This document shows positions 11,545 through 23,945 of a DNA stretch of 64,000 nt, in pieces. Origin of the DNA: Brachypterus glaber (taxonomy: Eukaryota > Arthropoda > Insecta > Coleoptera > Kateretidae). The translations under genes were made by a program, and so were the position numbers. The stretch is from assembly GCA_958510825.1 (NCBI GenBank), contig OY294044.1, forward strand, positions 101,718,893 to 101,782,892, written 5' to 3'. The notes under the pieces are model-generated. The model was not told the origin of the DNA. It worked only from the letters and a program-made list of their open reading frames with translations, and made no database searches. Positions within the stretch are counted from its first letter, which is position 1, and the number at the start of each line of letters is the position of its first letter.

Positions 11545-12690
11545 ACTAATTATAAAATAGTTATTTACGGTACAAGTGTTTTAAGTTGTATATAGGTAAT
11601 ATATTAAGGTTCGAATTAACTAAAAAGATTATTTAATTATCACCTCAGTGCACATGCACATACAAATAGAATTATTTGTATTACTTATACTAAAATGGAT
11701 TAAAACACGTTGGGACTAGGTATAAACTATAAGAAAATAAATAAATAAAACTGTGTTCGTACGCACAGGAGTGTTAATTAATTAATTTTCCTAGTTAGTT
11801 CAGTTATATTGAAGCACAAACCAACACCGAATTGAATATCTAGATTTTTTTTATGTATACCTATTTTCTGCATAAATGCAAATTTATAATCGCGTCCACC
11901 AAAAATACTTATAACGGTATAATAAACAGTAAGAAATGCTGATGACACTTTTAGACTCACAATAATGTTTACTTTTATTTTTTCTTTTAGCTCAAAACTT
12001 ATGTGGTTCCTTCGTTACTTTGCAGAAATTAATCTTTTTTACGATAACTTTTGAACGCACATAGATAAAAACTTAAAATTTTATATTTGGTTTATAATAT
12101 ATATTATAAACTCGCTTGCTAAATTTAAAATTATTACTCTTCTCCGTTTAAAAATTATCGCAAAAATATCCTGTATTGGCTAACGATATATCCTGTTGAT
12201 AATTATAATTTAAAAATAAATAGATAATATTTATTTTACATACCTTTTTTTTATAATTAACTGTTACAAAAATAAAACTAAATTAAAAACTGTCTCAAAG
12301 TTAAGTATATTTTTTTTTTAATAAAACTTATTTCAACTCATATCACTTGTTTTCGACCGAATGTAGTTCTCAGTTTTTGAAGTACCACGATGGTACTTGA
12401 TGACGTAAACGTGAACTAAGGTAACTAGACTAACGGTACCACAGAGAACGGTTTCGTACGCGTGTTCGGTGTACCTGTTCGATTCTTACTGGCTGGTATC
12501 AGTGGTACCCAGTTTTCAGTACCTAAGCCTTTTCGGATTACAAAAGTCATTAGGTACTTACAAAAATTCAAAAATATCATCAACCAAAGCAGGGACGGAT
12601 TTAATGGGAATGCAACCCCCTTCCTCGGGGATTTGACCGAAAGTAACTTCACAACAAGTTAGGGATGGGCTGAAAAAAAAAATATTAGGG
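11545..12690. other. No gene seen
   Basis: AT-rich spacer. Around 12340..12660 the base composition is more balanced and two overlapping ORFs exist on opposite strands, but I recognise neither. Confidence 0.4.
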
Positions 12691-12699
12691 GCAAGCCTG

Positions 12700-13690
12700 A
12701 AATGTTGCCAACTCATCTACAAAATTTTTCAACTGCAAAACAAAACAGCGCGCCAGCGGTTTGGATCTTTAATAAAACTGATGACTAAAAAAAGATAAAC
12801 CACTCTTTATAATTTTACCAACTCGTCTAAATTTTTCCGACTCGTCTACAAAATCTGCCAACTGCAAAACCAAAAAGTTTTTCTCCTTCAATAAAACTAA
12901 TGACGAAAAACAAAGGATCACCACGCGTGCACGCTTCATAACTTTTACCAACTCATCTAAATTTTGCCAATTTGTCTACAAAATTTGTCAACTGCATAAC
13001 AAAAAAGTTTTTCTCCTTCAATTAAACTAATGACGAAAAACAAAGGATCACCACTCTTCATAATTTTTACCAACTCGTCTAAATTTTGCAAACTTGTCTA
13101 CAAAATTTGTCAACTGCAAAACAAAAGAGTTTTTCTCCTTTAATAAAACTAATGACAAAAAACAAAGGATCACCACTCTTCATAATTTTTACCAACCCGT
13201 CTGAATTTTGCCAACTCGTCTACAAAATTTGTCAACTGCAAAACAAAAAAGTTGTTCTTCTTCAATAAAACTAATTACGAAGAACAAAGGATTACCACTC
13301 TTCATAATTTTTACCAACTCTTCTAAATTTTGCCAAATCGTCTACTAAATTTTCCAAGTGCAAAACAAAAAGCTTTTCTGCAAAACAAAATAGTTTTTCT
13401 CCTTGAATAAAACTAATGACGAAAAACAAAGCATCACCACTCTTCATAATTTTTATCAACTCGTTTAAATTTTGCCAACTGGTCCAATATTTACCAACTG
13501 TGAAACAACAAGTATTTCTGCCTTCAACAAAACTATTGATTATTAAAAAGGGACACCACTCTAAATTTTGCCAACTCGTCGACGAAATTTTCCAAGTGCA
13601 AAACAAAAAGTATTTTCTCTCTTTAATAAAACTGAAAACTACAAAAAAGGGTCACCATTCTTCATAATTTTTACCCCTTTGCCAACTGCC
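12700..13690. repeat. ~122-bp satellite array
   Basis: About eight imperfect head-to-tail units. Each contains CCAACTCGTCTAAATTTTGC, AACTGCAAAACAAAA, CTCCTTCAATAAAACTAATG and CACTCTTCATAATTTTTACC. The last block recurs at 13051, 13173 and 13295 (exactly 122 bp apart), then at 13437 where a ~20-bp internal duplication lengthens the unit. Edge units are more diverged. Several short ORFs here only reflect the tandem structure. Confidence 0.85.
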
Positions 13691-13719
13691 ACAAATGTTT
13701 TTTCCCTGCATGGAACTGA

Positions 13720-14358
13720 TGACTATAAAAAAAAATTAACAAAAAAAGACTTAGGCTTCTTTAAAAAGTCAAATTAAGACTTTCCCCCGAAAAATTTCAA
13801 AATGGTAAAGCAAAATAAAAAAACAAAAGTTGGTTCCAATTTCACCATTCTTTTAATTAAATACAAAAAAATATTTTTGTTGTTAAATTGTTGCTTTTAT
13901 TTTTTACCTTATAGAAACACAGAAGTCGGTTTTTTTAATTAAAGTTTTTTATTTTGTACTTTTTAGAGAGATAGAACTCGGTTAATTTTTTTGTTAGTTT
14001 TTTTTTTTTAGATTTTAAAATACATATACATTTGTAACGTTATCTAAGCTGCATTATAGTTGTCCTTCCTTTTCGTCAAGCTGGTGAAGTCACAAACGCA
14101 CTAAGACAATTTTTTGAATTTAATTGAATCTAGATATATTTATATTTCAGTGCAAAAGAATCCAACCAACCCTAATTTAAACAAAAATTTTACGAGATGA
14201 CACTCCTGGCAAGCGGACTCCGTTTACTATAAAAATCTATTATTCGCCTATTATTGTCACTTTAGGAAATTTTCCACATATATATTTTTATAACTTATTA
14301 AATATTTAATGTTATCAAGAATAAAATATTTTACATCATTAAGTTTATTTATTCTATT
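13720..14358. other. No gene seen
   Basis: AT-rich spacer with homopolymer runs between the satellite and the non-LTR fragment. Confidence 0.45.
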
Positions 14359-14368
14359 TTATATAAAA

Positions 14369-15723
14369 GTCCACAGAAACGGCCTCTATCGATTTTGTAC
14401 AGCATCTGTATGAATCCATAGATAGTGGTTATTTTGTTATTGCTATAAGTTTCGACTTATCAAGGGCCTTTGACACTGTGGATCCTGATTTTCTCAAAAC
14501 AAAACTTTTTAATTTAGGAGTACGTGGAAAGATTAATGATTGGATCAAGTCTTTTTTAACTAATAGGAGCTTTAGGGTTAAAATAAACGGAGTCTTCTCT
14601 AAATTATTTAAGTCATTTGCAGGAACCCCTCAAGGCAGTATTCTTGGGCCTTTATTATTTCTTCTTTTTGTAAATGACTTACCTTATTTTGTTTTAGATG
14701 GTAAAATTTTCATGTATGCAGACGATACTACAATTGTCATTATTGATTTAAATAGAGATAATCTTATTAAAAGAGTCAATAATACTTAACCATGATAAAA
14801 CAGTCTTTACAGAATTTGGGCACCAAAGAAAGGTTTTCGCTAATCCCACTTTTGTCTTTAACAACCAATCATTTGTACCTGCTAAATCAGTCTGTTTTTT
14901 AGGAGTCACAATAGATAAAAATCTTACCTGGTCTCTCCACATTGATAAGCTTTGTAATAGACTTATGAAGCAAGTTTATGTTATTAGGAGCCTTAAAAAC
15001 TCACTAGATCAAAAGACCTTATTGAGTGTTTACTACGCAAATGTTCATTCGCTATTATCATATAACATAATTGTGTGGGGTCATTCTAGTGATATTAATA
15101 GAGTTCTTGTAGTTCAAAAACGAATCATAAGAGTCATTTATAACCTTGACTTTAACCATACGTGTCGTGATCATTTTAAAAATAACTCTATTTTAACTGT
15201 GACGTCTATTTATTTATTTAAGTTATTGGTATATGTTTTTAATAATCGTAATTTTTTTGTAACAAATGGTTATCTACATAATTACCCCACTCGACAACGA
15301 GACCTAATTCGTTGCAATAAATTTAGATTATCTATGTTTAAAAAATCTCCTGCCTATGCAGGATACCACTATTTCAATATTTTACCCAATTCCATTAAAG
15401 AAGCCACATCTATTAACATTTTTAAAAAAAATATTAAAAAATTATTGCTCTCACAAACGTTTTATTCTTTCGAAGAGTTCGAAAACTATATGTCTACCCT
15501 GGTTTGAGTTATAAATATATCGCTTTCATAAGATCGTTCGTTTATTTTTTTTTTGTGTTTTTATTTATGTATGCATGTAAATATTTTATTTTTTTTTTTA
15601 TATACGAATAATATGTTTGTGATATAGTTTTAAGTCTCAATATTATATTTTAATGACGAGTCTATCTATTGTAAAATAGCCAAGGACAATAAAGATATCT
15701 ATCTATCTATCTATCTATCTATA
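14369..15723 (+). mobile_element. 5'-truncated non-LTR retrotransposon (Jockey/CR1-like)
   Basis: A 3' fragment of a LINE: reverse transcriptase from its central palm motifs to the C-terminus, a short 3'UTR, then a tail of ATCT repeats (about 15694..15720). The 10-base sequence TTATATAAAA lies directly before (14359..14368) and after (15724..15733), the expected target-site duplication of target-primed reverse transcription. The clade is a guess from the C-terminal style and the simple-repeat tail. Confidence 0.82.
14371..15507 (+). pseudogene. Reverse transcriptase fragment, frameshifted
   Basis: The reading frame starts before the first ATG (about 14371) and contains the RT motifs SFDLSRAFDTVD, GTPQGSILGPLLFLLFVND and MYADDTT (catalytic YADD intact). 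After ...KRVNNT the frame stops at about 14789 and resumes in another frame at LNHDKTVF, with roughly 20 residues missing, so a small deletion broke it. The rest runs through LGVTIDKNLTW, the ISYNIIVWG-like region and a C-terminal ...YHYFNILPNSIKEA... block to a stop at 15507. The N-terminus, endonuclease and ORF1 are absent. Not functional as it stands. Confidence 0.82.
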
Positions 15724-15733
15724 TTATATAAAA

Positions 15734-16260
15734 TTGAAACTGAGATATTATAAAATTTAAATTAATTACAAGAATACACAATTTTGTATTATTGGAACCT
15801 TTTTGCTAACGATTGGCATCCAGATTTTCCTATTATTGGCACCTAATTTTTGCTTTAAAGACCGGAAAAAAATTACTGAGCACCTACTTTTTGTTGAATA
15901 ATAAACATTTTAGTATTAAAAATGGCGGATAAAATATGGCCGATTTATTTTTTTTTTATTTTGCCAAAATTAACTAAAATATAGCACAAAACAAAAACAA
16001 ATGACAGGTCATTCTGTCATTTGCACAATTCTGTTACAGGTTATTTTCCTTATATGTACTAGTAATTATTGTAAAAATTTCGCGATTTTATGCTAGACCG
16101 TTTTTTTTTATTTAATTTTGAAAAAAATATATTAAAAATTTGGCTAAATGTGAATAATTTTTCTATTCTATTAATATATTAAACAAAATTACCCTAAAAT
16201 ACAGATTTACAAAGAAAAATTGTTTAGTCCCAAAATGTTTTTTTTTATGTTTAAGAAAGG
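15734..16260. other. No gene seen
   Basis: AT-rich spacer, no supported exon. Confidence 0.4.
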
Positions 16261-16282
16261 AAAATGGTAATAAAAAACAGTT

Positions 16283-16645
16283 AAATTGGTCCCAGAAAAA
16301 AAAAGTGACAAAAAAGTCTGTTTTTTTTTTTGCATAAGACTATTTTTGCACCGCTGCTTACGAAAAAAATACTGAAAAATCTCAAAAATCGCGTGGCTCA
16401 AAATTTTTGAAAAATGCCCGACTCAAAATTCAAAATGAGACCGATTTATTTTTTAAATTTTGCTAAAATCAACGAAAATATGACATAAAACAAAAAAAAT
16501 TTTTTCACATTTTCACATTTTCACATTTTCACATTTAATGTGAACATCCTATGTTTTTTTTTTCAGAATTTTCACTATTTTTTCTAAATCAGCGGTGAAA
16601 AAAAAAACAGAATTTTGTCACTTTTTTTCTGGGACCACTGTGCAG
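16283..16645. repeat. Foldback segment with GGTCCCAGAAAAAAA ends
   Basis: GGTCCCAGAAAAAAAAAGTG at about 16289 is mirrored by CACTTTTTTTCTGGGACC ending near 16638, with further matching inward (CACCGCTG versus CAGCGGTG). Arms ~95 bp. Between them is a TTTTCACA-type tandem run at about 16501..16537. Confidence 0.55.
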
Positions 16646-16649
16646 TGTC

Positions 16650-18519
16650 GTCTCCAAAAATGTTTATGAATTTTTAAATATGCCCGTACTTAGAGTATCT
16701 CAAAGTTCTAATTCAAGATATTTAAGATAAAAGACGTCTCCATGCTTGTCCGATTTTGTCCGATTACCAGACCCTCTAAAGGACGTCCAAAACGCAGTAG
16801 GGTACCAATCTTTTTTTCAGATTTTCACTTTTTTTATGATTATGAAATAATAAGAGATCAAAGCCCCCGTCAATCTGATGAAAATTTATTCTTATAATCA
16901 AACATAGAATTTTCTGTCAGATACTACTTAGAAAAATCGTCTTTATCTTTAACCCTGAATCGTAGAATTCGAAATCGCTTACATATCGTCGGATAATGGA
17001 ATTATGAAAAATGTATTTCACTACATTAAAATTATTGAATTTGGAAAAGTGGACCTCCTAAAATGACTTGACCCCCCCCCTCCTTGTCCGCTTCTGTCCG
17101 ATTTTGGTAACCTCCCCGGCCCCCCAACTGTGGGCGTCTTTTATGGACGGCCCCTTATTCATACCCATTTCCCGAAATTGGTAAGTTGATAAAACCTTCA
17201 AAACTGTTAATTCAGTAAAGATAACGTCGAAACAATAAGCCATTGCACAAGTAAGTAGGCCTAGAGGTATTTGGTGCTTATCGAAGATAAAGTGCTTACT
17301 AAGGGGTTAGCTTAATATTTTTATCATTTAAATATAGCTACTTACCTATTTAAAATTTTTTTAAAGTTCTGACGTTTTCGTAAAAAAATGAAGGTAAGTG
17401 AGGCATCTAAATGTATTTTCGATAATTTTGTTAACCTTATGATAAGGATATTACAATATCCTATAAATATTTAAAAGTAAGTAGGTATACTTTAAAGAAA
17501 ACAGTCCTCCACCGACACACTAAAATTAAAAGTTTTGGAGAATAGTAATTAATTGCGAAATATTCTTTTTCAAATTTTTTTTATTTCAAAACCATTAATT
17601 AGTTTAGTTTTGAGTCAAAGTTTTATCAGCTTATAATTTCTGTTTTTGGAGCAATGTTTTTAATAGGTTGTTTCTTGGTTATACGCCTGATAAATGCTTA
17701 TAGTGAACGAATACATAACACAAAATCAAAAAACAACTTTTTGAGATTTTTTTTCATAAGGATTTTTTTTAGAATGTTGATATGTTATTTTAGTCAAGTA
17801 GGGTAAGTGAAGGACAGTTGGAGCGGTAGAAGAGACGGACCACTGTTCATAATTACAAAGATATTCAACATTATGGCGTTTTCGCGGCAAATACCATTTT
17901 CGGTTTAGCCCCAGGTTTAGCACTTACTTACTCAACGGTATTCGTTTAGTCACTTTTGGACAGGAAAGAAGCAAAATTTAACAGTTTGTTGAAATTGGCG
18001 GGTCAAAAAGTTTTAAGTGGCTAAATCTGTGGTGAGATTGTGACTAGTGGGTTAAGTTAATAGTTATTTGCGCTTCTAGTAGAGGTAAGTGAATTTTTCT
18101 GTGTGAGGTCGTATTTTATGTACCGAAGCGGAGCAGAGGTCCATAAACACGAACGAAGACAGAGAAAAGCTTACCTACGAAGAGCGCATTAACGTTTTTC
18201 TACTACCAAGGAGTTAAGATCTTATTTTATTAATAACATTTTTGACATTTATATGTGTGATCATTCAAGAAATATTTTTTTTATGGAATCACTCTACACT
18301 GTAAATGAAAATATAGTAATTTAACAGCAAATAAATTAGATCATATGTTACCAGCAAAGAAACTGGTAAATTTAAATCAGTACTGTAAATTCACTGATAT
18401 CTGTAAAAATGTGAATTTTTATTTTGGTAATTTTACTGCTATCTTTTGTAGAATGAAAGCTATAATTATGGCAATTTTCGGGACTGTCTGTAAAATTGCC
18501 GGATTTTTGGACCACATGG
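16650..18519. other. No gene seen; iterated GTAAGTG motifs
   Basis: No supported exon. The motif GTAAGTG or its inverse recurs (about 17395, 17803, 17923, 18084), as do GTCCGATTTTGTCCGATT and GGACGTCC/GACGTCTT blocks (16730..16790, 17130), suggesting degraded inverted-repeat elements that I cannot bound. Confidence 0.35.
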
Positions 18520-18580
18520 ATGAATTTTCATGCAAAATTATTGTACCGACCGGAAAAGAGCTGAGATTTTACTAAACCGA

Positions 18581-19576
18581 GTAAAATTGAGGTTAATTAC
18601 AACTGCTCTCACAAAAGTTTGTGATGACATAATAAGTGCTAAAGATAAAGACTTAGTAACTATTTTAATACTTTTGGATTACTCTAAGGCCTTGGATTCA
18701 ATAAACCCTGATATTATAATTTCAATTTTGCACTTTTTAGGATTTGGTGAGTCTGCAGCTCTTTTAATTTTAAACTATTTGAAGGATCGCAAACAAGCTG
18801 TAAATCTTAATGGTACCTTGTCATCTATATTATCCTTACTTTGCGGTGTCCCTCAAGGTTCGATTTTAGGCCCATTATTATTTTGTATTTATATATGTTA
18901 TTTACACAAGCCTAAACATTGCAAGGTACATAGCTACTCAGATAATACGCAGTATTATTACTCGTTTAAATACTCAGACTCAGTCAGTGCTATTTCTAAA
19001 ATTAATGCGGACCTTGAGGCGTTAGTAAAAGTATCTAAAAATCACGATCTGTGCATTAACCCAAATAAATCAATGCTACTTATATTTGGAAAAAATAAAG
19101 ATTCGAGTCACAAGCAAGAGATTTTATTGTTAATGTAGATGGAGTACGATTAAACCCGGTTAAAGAGGCAAGAAATCTAGGACTCATTATGGATGTGGAT
19201 CTGAGATTTAAAAGTCACATAAAAAATGCGTAGGATTAGCTTTTTGTAACCTAAAGAAAGTTTTGCACATAAAGACTATCTCAATCAGAAGATAAAACAA
19301 ACTTTCTGTGATTCCTTAGTTTTATCTCACTTTACATATAGTGATACGGTTTACGGTCCTTGCCTTGATTTAGCAACCACTAAGGTTATACAGAGAATAC
19401 AAAATGTCTGCACACGATTTATTTGTGGCATTCCCAGGTGGGAACCTACAAGTGTACATATTAAAAACCTAGGGTGGCTAAATATGGCCAAAAGACGACT
19501 GTTTCACATGTCCGTGTTTTTTCATAAAATAATAATTTTTCATAAACCACCATACTTGCTTAAAAAAGAAATCCTT
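18581..19576 (+). pseudogene. Reverse transcriptase fragment, multiply broken
   Basis: Motifs: TTALTKVCDDII, LLDYSKALDSIN, GVPQGSILGPLLFCIYI, then SYSDNTQ where the catalytic YADD should be (so ...SD, not DD). The frame breaks at about 19138, continues as VDGVRLNPVKEARNLGLIM, hits a stop near 19230 and shifts again before LNQKIKQTF. Later recognisable pieces include VIQRIQNVCTRFICGIPR and LGWLNMAKRRL. Altered active site plus several frameshifts: a dead copy. Confidence 0.78.
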
Positions 19577-19585
19577 TAAATCAGA

Positions 19586-19588
19586 TGT

Positions 19589-19626
<38 letters not shown>

Positions 19627-20006
19627 CATTTATTTACCCAAAACAAAATATACAGTTTTTTTACAATTAATAAAATATAGGTAAAACGGCCGCGCTCAGT
19701 TGTTGGTCTTTCAGTAAAAGCAACACCTGGTCTTCCGCACAAACCAAAATATATAACTTAATTAATAAATTATCATATAGATCTACACAAAATCATTGTA
19801 TAAAACATATTCAAAAGAGAAAAGAAAAAGAAAATAGACACACTCTATGAGAAAAACACGCACTAAAATTCACCACTCTGTATTAAACGCTTAAATTTGA
19901 TTAAAAATTGACTTAAAGACATTGTTTTAAACTCTTCAGGTAGTTTATTGTAATAGGCGGCTATATTGCAAGAAAAACTTCTCTCAAAGAGAGCACAATA
20001 TAAATA
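19586..20006 (-). mobile_element. Antisense LINE 3' end nested in the plus-strand LINE
   Basis: On the minus strand, from about 20000 down: RSFSCNIAAYYNKLPEEFKT, then ...SQFLIKFKRLIQSGEF and a stop near 19875, a 3'UTR, then an ATT-repeat tail at 19591..19622. This is the usual C-terminus and tail of a Jockey-like element. TCAGA flanks it (19581..19585 and 20007..20011), a possible short target duplication. Removing 19586..20006 restores C-terminal continuity of the surrounding RT. Confidence 0.72.
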
Positions 20007-20365
20007 TCAGAAGAAAAAATTTAATAACATGCCCTACTCATAAAACTAGCTTCTTTGAGAGATTTTTTTCATATAATGTCTGTAAGATATACAATACGAC
20101 TTTAGAGGAAATGAAGCAATACTCAAATACAAAGCAAATTTAAGAAGAATGTTATTTAGTGATATTGTAATATATGTTTAATATATATTTAATAACATTG
20201 AGCAACGTTGGCTGGGTTAAAATTAATTTTTTGAATTCAAACTTATTATCATATTTTTCTATTTTTTATTTTATTTTTATTTTTAGCATGTAGTTAGGTA
20301 TAGGAATTTTAGAGTTAAGAACAGCTTGCTGAACTTCCCCCTTTGCTATATTTTGATTTTAGACA

Positions 20366-20466
<101 letters not shown>

Positions 20467-20807
20467 TTAATTTAATAAATATTGCAAATTCACATTCTAA
20501 CATGGTGAATTTGCTTTAATTATTACAGTTAATACTACTGAAAGATTGACGGACAAATTTAGAGTGTATAAAGTTAGAAATAATAGTCTTGTGTCTAGAT
20601 GTCCCCCTGCGGTAAATGTAAGCAAACTTTATTATTCGATATTTATAATTCGTCAGCTGCACAATTTTATAGAAAATGCACTTTTTCGGAATTTTGGGGC
20701 AATTTCGACGCCTTGTTTGGTTGTGCCAGGTTAGAAACTTTTGACCAGGCTGAGATTTTGTAGGCTCGTTTCTATACTCAAAAAGAAAACATATAAACTT
20801 CAAGGAC

Positions 20808-23112
20808 TGTACCGCGTTTTCCTGTCTAGAATAAGTAAAAACTAAAAAATTATCAGGCGCTGCCCTGGTTACTTATTATAGAAAAGAAAATGTACGGTTG
20901 CGATCGGCTAACTGGCATCAGTACGGGCACAGGGGTTCATGGATTAAAAATTATGATAATAAGCTTAGTTTAACACCTTGGGCGCCAGAATCTTGTAAAC
21001 ATACATGTGCTTGGCAGTTTATGTGTTAAGATTCAAACACATAAAAAATAATGTACTAGAATATTAATTATCTTTTACAGCATGTATAAACCTGAAAAAT
21101 AACTATGATTTGAATAGATTTGTATATCTTGTGTTGATTATAATTTAAACAAAAACTCAAATATGTGCTGTTACAATGTTTATTTAAAATGACAAGTAGA
21201 CAACTTTAATTAATCATATTAATTAAAATAAAATTATAAATTACCAAAAGTATGGTGAAAAGACCCCATTGCGAAATATAAAAAAAAAATGTGGTGAACT
21301 ACCCTATTGCAAAAATGTTAAAATATGTATACCAAAATTATTATGGTGAATAACCTAAATAAAAACAGTAATATAAGGTATGTGTTAATAAGTGAAAAAT
21401 AGTAATCTAGGCGTACGGCCCAAAGTTGCAACTTTGTTTACAAACCAACCTAGAATATTCATAATAAAATAGAGCACCTTAATAAATATTAAAATTTGAG
21501 AACTTGGATATTTTACCAAAAATAAATATAGTAAACCGCATTTTCATTATTTACACTAAAACTATAAAAACCTGTTAATTAAAGTTGTCCCTGGAACGAC
21601 CAAATACGTTGTTCCACTCCCTGATGATGTACGTCACTGTGCAGAACATTTCCTTGTCCTTGCCTTGAGAACTCCTTACAAATTTGAACACGTTTGAAAC
21701 TCAAACGCTTGAGGATCCATTGAAACGTTTGTAAACCTCTTGGCTTAAAAACGGTACTGCAATTTACTGAACATCTTGAAAAATCTTGAAAACTCTTGAA
21801 AACTAATGTGGAAAATTGAAGAACACCTCAATGAAAATTGAAGTTAAAGTTGAAATGGAAAGCTTCGCCATCGATACTCGTAAAATTTGAGATAACGGTA
21901 ACGTTGTAAAATATAAAAGCTTCACCAACAATATTCATAAAATTTGGGATAGAGGTATCGTCAAAACATTCGAAGAACGTTAGAACAGAAATGGAAAAGC
22001 TTCACCAACAATCTAGAAAGAAAGAACAGCGACTTTAGAACTCAGCCATCGATATGAAAAATCGAAATCCGTAATTAGATTTAAAATAAACTTACCCAGT
22101 CCAAAACTGAATTAATTGGAGCAGTAAGTGCTGAATACTAGAATACTCTGCAGCCTGAAGCCTTCATCTGTACGCCTCTAATGAAAATAAAGAAAACAAC
22201 GTGTTAAACACTTGTAACTTAGGTAACCAAAAAGCGACTTACTTTGAAAGATGAATATTGTGGAATTTCCATTAAAACTGCTTGAACTAATTACGTAGGA
22301 TTATACTACACTTCATTACAAACTTATTGCAACATTTTTACACAAACATAAACCACGGATGGTTTCACAAAAATCAGATTCTGATTTTACGACCTGAACG
22401 CCATTGCTTGTCGTTTTGAAAAAGAACGCCACTCCCTTCAACTCCGGCAAGGTACAAAACTCCCCCCGTGGCGAAACTTGGAACTACGAACAACAAATCG
22501 ATTTTGAGGGTAGGCAACACAAAAAACATCTATTCATAATCCCCATAATACTTGAAAATAAAGAAAAAGAATACTCTAAATAAGTTTAAAATGCCTAGCC
22601 ATACATCTAACAATCGTTTCATATGGTTTAAGAAATGATACGACGAAAATAAACCAACTTGAAGTCATCAGCTGACCATGCAATGCATACTGTATACCTG
22701 AATGCGGGTAGAAGTAAAACTAACCTCAAAATTAGGTAAACAATCTTTGATAATGATTTTATCCGACTTCCAGAAGCTTTAGCTGTGATTAAAAAGGTAA
22801 GACTAGCTGAAAAACATCAGTAGCTAACTCAAGTACTGAATGTAGTAGATTACTAGACGTTTGTTATTATATTTTAGGCTATCAAAAGTAAACACCAAAA
22901 ATAAGACAAATTCTGTAATAAAAGAAAAATGACCCAGCAAATGGAATCAAGGACCATCGCAAGACTTCCACAAGACCATACAATAAGTCTGTACTCAATC
23001 TTATATGTGCAAATAGAAAGAAATACTAACTTCTGAAAAAATGGTAACATCGTATGATTACGTGACACAGATCAGGTAATCTTTAAAAACAGTGGCAGTC
23101 ATAACTGCTACA
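20808..23112 (-). repeat. 3' LTR of the Ty3/gypsy element
   Basis: 2305 bp, TG...CA ends. Appears identical to 29670..31974 (constant offset 8862). Small ORFs inside look incidental. It contains the sequences TATGGTGAAAAGACCCC and GTGGTGAACTACCC, whose resemblance to each other hints at short regulatory iterations. Confidence 0.95.
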
Positions 23113-23124
23113 CAGCCCTCCTCC
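23113..23124 (-). other. Polypurine tract
   Basis: In element sense GGAGGAGGGCTG directly abuts the 3' LTR, the expected site for plus-strand priming. Confidence 0.75.
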
Positions 23125-23945
23125 GAATAAATAAAAAATATTTATTCCCAAAAATATTTTTTAACCCAGAGTATAAACTCCAATAGTTAACTCTAAATAG
23201 AACATTACAATATCACAAAGAATAACCCCGTAACCAAAAAAAATTACTCCTAACTTATGCTACTAGCATATTCTGATTCTGTAACCAAAAACTATTAAAT
23301 TTACTTATTATTTATTGTAGCTTTATTCCCCTTTCCGAATATATACAAAAATAAAAACATTTATTTATTTTTCATTGCATTTCTATCCAATTTTTATGAA
23401 TCAATATTGAATCAATGTTTATTGAACTTGTTATTGAATGCATTTTTATTGAATTTTTAGTTAAGCCTGATATCTACGCGTACCACACGCCTATTTACTA
23501 GGGACAAATCCATGAATTGACAAAATCGAGTTATAGTTACACAATCGGGAAGTTACATAATCGGGAAAATTCTTATTAACTAAAATTCAACAACAATGGC
23601 TTTTTAATATCAATAATCCTTATTATTGACACTAAGTCCAAAAACTTTTTAGTCCATAGTTTTGACCGTTATTAACCTTTTAATTTTTCAGGTATTCTAA
23701 TCAAGATCTCAATCAAAACTGAAGAACACTCACTCTACACCCATCTACTAAAATGTCGCAGCAATCAGTTCTAGACCTGATCCCTCGAGCATCAAAGAAA
23801 ATATTTTTTTTTTTTACAATATTTGACTTTATTTTATTTAAAATAAAATTTAACTATTTACACTTGACTTTTACTCACTCTTAGCTAATATTTACAATTA
23901 ACGGTTTTATTTTTCTTTCTGAAATTTAAAAACTCATGCATGCAG
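23125..23945 (-). other. Noncoding region between pol and the 3' LTR
   Basis: About 820 bp with no env-like ORF in element sense. On the opposite strand a short ORF starts at about 23753 (MSQQSVLDLIPRAS...), 40-odd codons, which I do not recognise. Confidence 0.6.

Noticed and set aside
12777..12800. CTGATGA sequences as further hammerhead cores (also 8145, 13703, 16880, 54495)
   Set aside because: No helix II followed by GAAA and no pairing helices I or III.
12700..13690. CRISPR-like array of spaced repeats
   Set aside because: Spacers are as conserved as the repeats, the unit is 122 bp and the DNA is eukaryotic; a satellite.
13086..13777. ORFs on both strands, including one of 104 codons
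   Set aside because: Inside the 122-bp satellite; same repeated peptide words.
22874..23068. 64-codon ORF repeated at 31736..31930
   Set aside because: Present twice only because the LTRs are identical; no recognised function.
23113..23945. Possible env gene of the LTR element
   Set aside because: No ORF, signal peptide or membrane segment in element sense.
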